In this document: piece after piece, positions 60,128 to 64,000 of the stretch
Layout: every line of letters begins with the position of its first letter
How positions within the stretch are numbered: position 1 is the first letter of the stretch
From: Kurthia zopfii
Lineage (GTDB): Bacteria; Bacillota; Bacilli; Bacillales_A; Planococcaceae
Assembly: GCF_003143955.1 (NCBI RefSeq)
Contig: NZ_QFVS01000009.1
Location: 1 to 64,000, forward strand
DNA: 64,000 bases
Direction of reading: 5' to 3'
Program-made: the position numbers and the translations under genes
Notes under the pieces: model-generated
The model's database searches: none
Seen by the model: the letters and a program-made list of their open reading frames with translations, nothing else
What the model was told of the DNA's origin: nothing

Positions 60128-61087
60128 ATGACAAAAATCGCTTTTATTTTTCCAGGACAAGGTTCACAAACAGTAGGTATGGGTGCAGAATTAATTGCGT
60201 CAAATGACAGCAGCAAGAAATTTTATACAGAGGCGGATTCATTGCTTGGATTCGACCTTTCTAAATTGATGTTAGAAGGCCCACAAGAAGAGCTAACATT
60301 AACATATCATGCGCAACCAGCGTTATTAACAACAGGAGTAATGATTGCAGAACAACTCGTTCAAAATGGCATTACACCAAGTTTTACTGCAGGACATAGT
60401 TTAGGTGAATATTCAGCATTAGTAGCATCTGGCGTGATGAAATTTGAAGATGCGGTAATGGCTGTACATAGACGCGGTTTATTTATGAATGATGCAGTTC
60501 CAGCAGGTCAAGGTTCGATGGCAGCAATTCTAGGATTAGATGCGGAAGCTTTAAAAGTAGTGACGGATCAAGTAACAGCTGATTTAGGTGAAGTTGTACA
60601 ATTAGCAAACTTGAATTGTCCAGGACAAATCGTTATTTCAGGTACTGCAAAAGCAGTTGAAGTAGCGAGCGAAAAAGCGAAAGAAGCGGGTGCTAGAAGA
60701 GCTTTACCTCTAGTCGTAAGTGGTCCTTTCCACTCGGAATTAATGCGTCCAGCAGCTTCGAAATTACAAGAGATGCTTGCAGGGATTCAAATGTCGGATG
60801 CTCAAACACCTGTCATTGCAAATGTTACTGCGCAATCAGTTACTTCAGCAGCTGAAATCCGTGGCCTATTAGTGGAACAACTGTATTCGCCAGTACGCTG
60901 GGAAGAAACAGTGCGCCAATTAATCGCAGAAGGTGTAGATACTTTCATCGAATGTGGTCCAGGAAAAGTATTAAGTGGTTTAGTTAAAAAAGTAGATCGT
61001 AAATTAGCGACATACTGTGTATATGATGAAGCATCATTACAAGCAGTAGTTGAAGCTTCAAAGGAGTGGGCAGTCAATGAAATTTAA
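60128..61087 (+). CDS. fabD: Malonyl-CoA:ACP transacylase FabD
   Basis: FabD loads malonyl groups onto ACP, using up the FapR effector malonyl-CoA. The 319-residue protein begins [17 protein letters not shown], with the catalytic Ser91 in [14 protein letters not shown] and the histidine in [11 protein letters not shown] 60128 follows AAGGAGAATTAAC; the earlier in-frame ATG at 60074 is inside plsX. It overlaps fabG by 11 bases. Confidence 0.97.
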   Translation: MTKIAFIFPGQGSQTVGMGAELIASNDSSKKFYTEADSLLGFDLSKLMLEGPQEELTLTYHAQPALLTTGVMIAEQLVQNGITPSFTAGHSLGEYSALVASGVMKFEDAVMAVHRRGLFMNDAVPAGQGSMAAILGLDAEALKVVTDQVTADLGEVVQLANLNCPGQIVISGTAKAVEVASEKAKEAGARRALPLVVSGPFHSELMRPAASKLQEMLAGIQMSDAQTPVIANVTAQSVTSAAEIRGLLVEQLYSPVRWEETVRQLIAEGVDTFIECGPGKVLSGLVKKVDRKLATYCVYDEASLQAVVEASKEWAVNEI

Positions 61088-61820
61088 TGGACAAGCAGCA
61101 ATCGTAACAGGTGCATCTCGTGGAATTGGCCGCGAAATCGCACTGAAATTAGCAAATGAAGGTGCCAAAGTAGTTGTGAACTACAGTGGTTCGAAAGACA
61201 AAGCTGAAGCAGTAGTGGCAGAAATTATTGCAAATGGCGGCGAAGCAATCGTACACCAAGCAAATGTTGCAGTTGCAGATGAAGTTAAAGGATTGATTGA
61301 TGCGACAATGGAAGCATTCGGCTCAATTGATATTCTTGTAAATAATGCAGGAATTACGCGCGATAATTTAATTATGCGTATGAAGGAAGAAGATTGGGAT
61401 TCTGTCATCGACACGAATTTAAAATCGGTATTCCTATGCACGAAAGCGGTAAGTCGCCAAATGATGAAACAACGTAAAGGAAGTATCGTAAATGTCGCTT
61501 CAATCGTTGGTGTGGCAGGTAATGCTGGCCAAGCCAATTATGTTGCTTCTAAAGCGGGTGTAATCGGTTTAACGAAAACAACTGCGAAAGAATTCGCTCC
61601 ACGTAATATCCGTGTAAATGCGATTGCACCTGGTTTTATCGAAACTGAAATGACAGATGCATTGCCTGAAGATATTAAAACAGCTATGCTTACTCAAATT
61701 CCACTTGCGAAACTTGGTCAAGCGGAAGAAGTAGCGAAAGTTGTCGCATTTTTAGCATCAGAAGAAGCGAGTTATATGACTGGCCAAACACTTCACGTAG
61801 ATGGCGGAATGGTGATGTAA
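61077..61820 (+). CDS. fabG: 3-oxoacyl-ACP reductase FabG
   Basis: FabG reduces beta-ketoacyl-ACP with NADPH in each elongation cycle. The 247-residue short-chain dehydrogenase has the cofactor loop TGASRGIG (residues 11-18), NNAGITRDN and the catalytic Tyr155-x3-Lys159. AAGGAGTGG, in the end of fabD, precedes ATG 61077. It is the last gene before the acpP promoter region. Confidence 0.97.
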   Translation: MKFNGQAAIVTGASRGIGREIALKLANEGAKVVVNYSGSKDKAEAVVAEIIANGGEAIVHQANVAVADEVKGLIDATMEAFGSIDILVNNAGITRDNLIMRMKEEDWDSVIDTNLKSVFLCTKAVSRQMMKQRKGSIVNVASIVGVAGNAGQANYVASKAGVIGLTKTTAKEFAPRNIRVNAIAPGFIETEMTDALPEDIKTAMLTQIPLAKLGQAEEVAKVVAFLASEEASYMTGQTLHVDGGMVM

Positions 61821-61824
61821 CTTT

Positions 61825-61876
61825 TACGTTAATTAAACGGAAATTTATTTTCATTAACGTACAGGAATGTTATACT
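61825..61876 (+). promoter_or_regulatory. acpP promoter region with inverted repeat
   Basis: TATACT (61871-61876) has an extended -10 TGT in front of it; the -35 is poor. Just upstream TACGTTAAT (61825-61833) and ATTAACGTA (61853-61861) form a perfect 9-bp inverted repeat with a 19-base loop. It could be a weak terminator for fabG or a binding site affecting acpP. Confidence 0.5.
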
Positions 61877-61933
61877 AACAAAAAAGTGGTCTTACCATTT
61901 TAATGAGATAATAATTGAGGGGAGGTGAGTATT

Positions 61934-62170
61934 TTGGCTACAGTATTTGAACGCGTATCAAAAGTTGTTGTTGACCGTCTTGGTGTTGACGAAAGCGAAG
62001 TGAAATTAGAAGCTTCTTTCAAAGACGATCTAGGTGCAGACTCACTAGATGTTGTTGAATTAGTTATGGAACTTGAAGAAGAGTTCGATATGCAAATTGA
62101 AGATGAAGATGCAGAAAAAATTTCTACAGTTGGAACAGCAGTTTCATTCATCGAAAGCAAAATTGGCTAA
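61934..62170 (+). CDS. acpP: Acyl carrier protein
   Basis: ACP carries acyl chains on a phosphopantetheine arm. The 78-residue acidic protein has the attachment Ser37 in [20 protein letters not shown]. The start is TTG 61934, 8 bases after GGAGG, giving [23 protein letters not shown] 61925 falls within the binding site. Strong expression is expected and it has its own promoter. A long terminator follows. Confidence 0.97.
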   Translation: MATVFERVSKVVVDRLGVDESEVKLEASFKDDLGADSLDVVELVMELEEEFDMQIEDEDAEKISTVGTAVSFIESKIG

Positions 62171-62224
62171 TTAAATACATATCGCTATTATAGTGATATC
62201 ATTTAGATACCGAAATAATTAAGG

Positions 62225-62284
62225 GCTATCAAAGTCGTCAATGTACTGCTTTCAGTACAAAAGACGCTTCGATAGTTCTTTTTT
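62225..62284 (+). terminator. Terminator after acpP
   Basis: A three-part stem pairs GCTATC with GATAG(T), GTC with GAC, and TGTACTG with CAGTACA around a short loop, followed by TTCTTTTTT. Confidence 0.9.
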
Positions 62285-62294
62285 GCAATAAATT

Positions 62295-62323
62295 TTGCAC
62301 TATTAGCTAGAAACGAGTAAAAT
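62295..62323 (+). promoter_or_regulatory. Promoter of rnc-smc
   Basis: TTGCAC (62295-62300) and TAAAAT (62318-62323) are separated by 17 bases, shortly after the acpP terminator. Confidence 0.75.
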
Positions 62324-62365
62324 TAACGATGTACGTAAAGCAAACATAATAAGAAGGTTGATAAA

Positions 62366-63118
62366 ATGAGAATTGAAGAATTATCTCAAAAAAACGGAGC
62401 AATACCAGAACAAGCAAAAGAAAAATTTGAAGAATTACAGAAACAACTAGGTTTGTTCTTTGACAACAAAAACCTACTATACAATGCTTTCACTCACTCT
62501 TCATTCGTCAACGAACATAGACGACGAAATTTTGAAGATAACGAAAGACTAGAGTTTTTAGGTGATGCTGTATTAGAGCTAACTGTTTCTAAGTTTTTAT
62601 TCCTAATGTTTCCTAAGATGACGGAAGGCGAATTAACTAAATTACGCGCAGCGATCGTATGTGAACCTTCACTTGTGGTATTTGCTAACGAATTGAAATT
62701 TGGTCATTATGTCCTTTTAGGAAAAGGTGAGGAAATTACAGGTGGTCGTGAGCGTCCAGCTTTACTTGCGGATTGCTTTGAAGCGTTCGTAGGTGCATTA
62801 TATTTAGACCAAGGTTTAGAAACAGTTGTAGGATTTTTGGAAAAAGTCGTATTTCCTAAAGTTGAGCTCGGTACTTTTTCTACTGTAGTAGACTTTAAAA
62901 GTCAATTACAAGAAATGGTCCAGCAGTCCAATTCAGGCGTATTAGCCTATGAAATTGTGAAGGAAAACGGTCCTGCACATAATCGTACATTCGTATCGAG
63001 CGTCACTTTAAGCGGTGAAGTTCTTGGTGAAGGTCACGGTAAATCGAAGAAGGAAGCTGAACAGAAAGCTGCACAAACTGCAATGAGTGCGCTGAAGAAA
63101 CAGACTCCGAAGGGATAG
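62366..63118 (+). CDS. rnc: Ribonuclease III
   Basis: RNase III cleaves double-stranded RNA in rRNA precursors and structured mRNAs. The 250-residue protein has the signature [11 protein letters not shown] (59-69), [16 protein letters not shown] with the second acidic pair, and a C-terminal double-stranded RNA-binding domain (about 176-245, ending [16 protein letters not shown]). GAAGGTTG precedes the ATG. smc follows after 13 bases, the usual arrangement. Confidence 0.97.
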   Translation: MRIEELSQKNGAIPEQAKEKFEELQKQLGLFFDNKNLLYNAFTHSSFVNEHRRRNFEDNERLEFLGDAVLELTVSKFLFLMFPKMTEGELTKLRAAIVCEPSLVVFANELKFGHYVLLGKGEEITGGRERPALLADCFEAFVGALYLDQGLETVVGFLEKVVFPKVELGTFSTVVDFKSQLQEMVQQSNSGVLAYEIVKENGPAHNRTFVSSVTLSGEVLGEGHGKSKKEAEQKAAQTAMSALKKQTPKG

Positions 63119-63131
63119 GATGGGATGAATT

Positions 63132-64000
63132 TTGTATCTTAAACGGCTAGAAGTGATTGGTTTCAAATCTTTCGCTGAACGAGTTGGCATTGATTTCGTT
63201 TCAGGTGTTACAGCAGTTGTTGGACCGAATGGTAGCGGCAAAAGTAATGTAACGGATGCTATTCGTTGGGTGTTAGGTGAACAATCCGCTAAATCATTAC
63301 GTGGCGCAAAAATGGAAGATGTTATTTTTGCAGGTAGTGAATCACGAAAACCGCTTAATTTTGCAGAAGTATCTCTTGTATTAGATAACGAGGATGAGCG
63401 CTTACCAATTCCATACAATGAAGTAAGCGTTACGCGTCGTGTCTATCGTTCTGGTGAAAGTGAATATTTATTGAATAAACAAGCATGTCGCTTAAAAGAC
63501 ATTACAGACCTCTTTCTAGATTCAGGTTTAGGGAAAGAGGCCTTCTCTATAATTTCACAAGGTAGAGTAGATGAAATTTTAAATAGTAAACCGGATGATC
63601 GTCGTGCGATTTTCGAAGAAGCTGCAGGTGTTTTGAAATATAAAAAACGCCGTAAAAAAGCGGAACATAAGCTTTTCGAAACGGATGATAATTTACACCG
63701 TGTGCTAGATATTTTGCATGAATTAGACGAACGAATTGAACCACTTCAAATTCAAGCATCTGCTGCAAAAGACTATTTAGAAATGAAATCGACGTTACGT
63801 GAATTTGATATTGGCGTGTTAATTCATGATATTGAATCGATTGACGAACAATTACAAGAACTTCTTCAAAACAAGCAAGGACTTGATAAAAATGAACAAC
63901 AGCAACTTCATGAAATCCAACGAGCAGAAGTGAATCTTTCGAATGTGAAAGATACTTTAATGCAATTGAATGTTTCGATTGATTTAGATCAGCAACGTGC
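63132..64000 (+). CDS. smc: Chromosome segregation ATPase SMC (5' part, runs off the window)
   Basis: SMC forms the condensin ring that organises and segregates the chromosome with ScpA and ScpB. About 290 N-terminal residues are visible. The start is TTG 63132, giving MYLKRLEVIGFKSFAERVG. The Walker A GPNGSGKS (residues 31-38) is followed by DAIRWVLGEQSAKSLRG, KDITDLFLDSGLGKEAFSIISQG (Q-loop region) and RRAIFEEAAGVLKYKKRRKKAE. After that the first arm of the long coiled coil begins. No frameshift is seen up to the edge; about three quarters of the gene lies outside. Confidence 0.97.
   Translation, partial: MYLKRLEVIGFKSFAERVGIDFVSGVTAVVGPNGSGKSNVTDAIRWVLGEQSAKSLRGAKMEDVIFAGSESRKPLNFAEVSLVLDNEDERLPIPYNEVSVTRRVYRSGESEYLLNKQACRLKDITDLFLDSGLGKEAFSIISQGRVDEILNSKPDDRRAIFEEAAGVLKYKKRRKKAEHKLFETDDNLHRVLDILHELDERIEPLQIQASAAKDYLEMKSTLREFDIGVLIHDIESIDEQLQELLQNKQGLDKNEQQQLHEIQRAEVNLSNVKDTLMQLNVSIDLDQQR

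Overview
The window is AT-rich chromosomal DNA from a low-GC Gram-positive bacterium of the order Bacillales. Almost every gene has a close counterpart in the Bacillus subtilis mraZ-smc interval, in nearly the same order. Three places where spore formers carry sporulation genes are empty here: spoVD and spoVE in the division cluster, spoIIGA-sigE-sigG after ftsZ, and spoVM between thiN and rpmB. The best inference is a non-sporulating member of the Planococcaceae, and Kurthia-like fits best. The genus is an inference and was not tested against any database.

Layout. 1-127: probable right end of an IS200/IS605 (TnpB) element. 312-13517: division and cell-wall cluster, with MraZ repeats, mraZ, rsmH, ftsL, pbpB, mraY, murD, divIB, ftsA, ftsZ, ylmE, sepF, ylmG, ylmH and divIVA. 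It lacks spoVD, murE, spoVE/ftsW, murG and murB. 13528-16720: ileS under an Ile T-box. 16721-17438: non-coding island with a dispersed repeat and a tandem family of structured repeats. 17501-18894: lspA and an RluD-type pseudouridine synthase. 18909-30722: complete pyrimidine operon pyrR-P-B-C-carA-carB-K-D-F-E with two PyrR attenuators. 30879-36816: accessory block of two TM2 membrane proteins, a CatE-like VOC protein, rqcH on the minus strand and a large M28-type lipoprotein. 37045-51633: housekeeping cluster of yloC, gmk, rpoZ, coaBC, priA, def, fmt, rsmB, rlmN, prpC, prkC, rsgA, rpe and thiN. 51821-54389: rpmB on the minus strand, then yloU and fakA. 54844-58456: sdaAB, sdaAA and recG. 58492-64000: fapR regulon (fapR, plsX, fabD, fabG), acpP, rnc and the start of smc, which runs off the window.

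The genes form functional blocks. Septum assembly and its regulators (FtsL, PBP2B, DivIB, FtsA, FtsZ, SepF, DivIVA) sit next to lipid I and MurNAc-peptide synthesis (MraY, MurD). UMP synthesis is encoded by one PyrR-controlled transcript. Translation start and end processing (Def, Fmt, RsmB, RlmN, RsgA, RqcH, IleS) surrounds the PrpC/PrkC cell-wall signalling pair. Fatty-acid supply (FapR, PlsX, FabD, FabG, AcpP) is linked by function to FakA upstream.

No convincing new enzymatic or defence system is present. The least explained signals are the tandem structured repeats at 17095-17417, whose two full copies show compensatory base changes in two helices, and a separate dispersed repeat of about 55 bases with three clear copies in the window. 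All residue numbers and motif calls were made by eye. Comparisons to B. subtilis are from memory.
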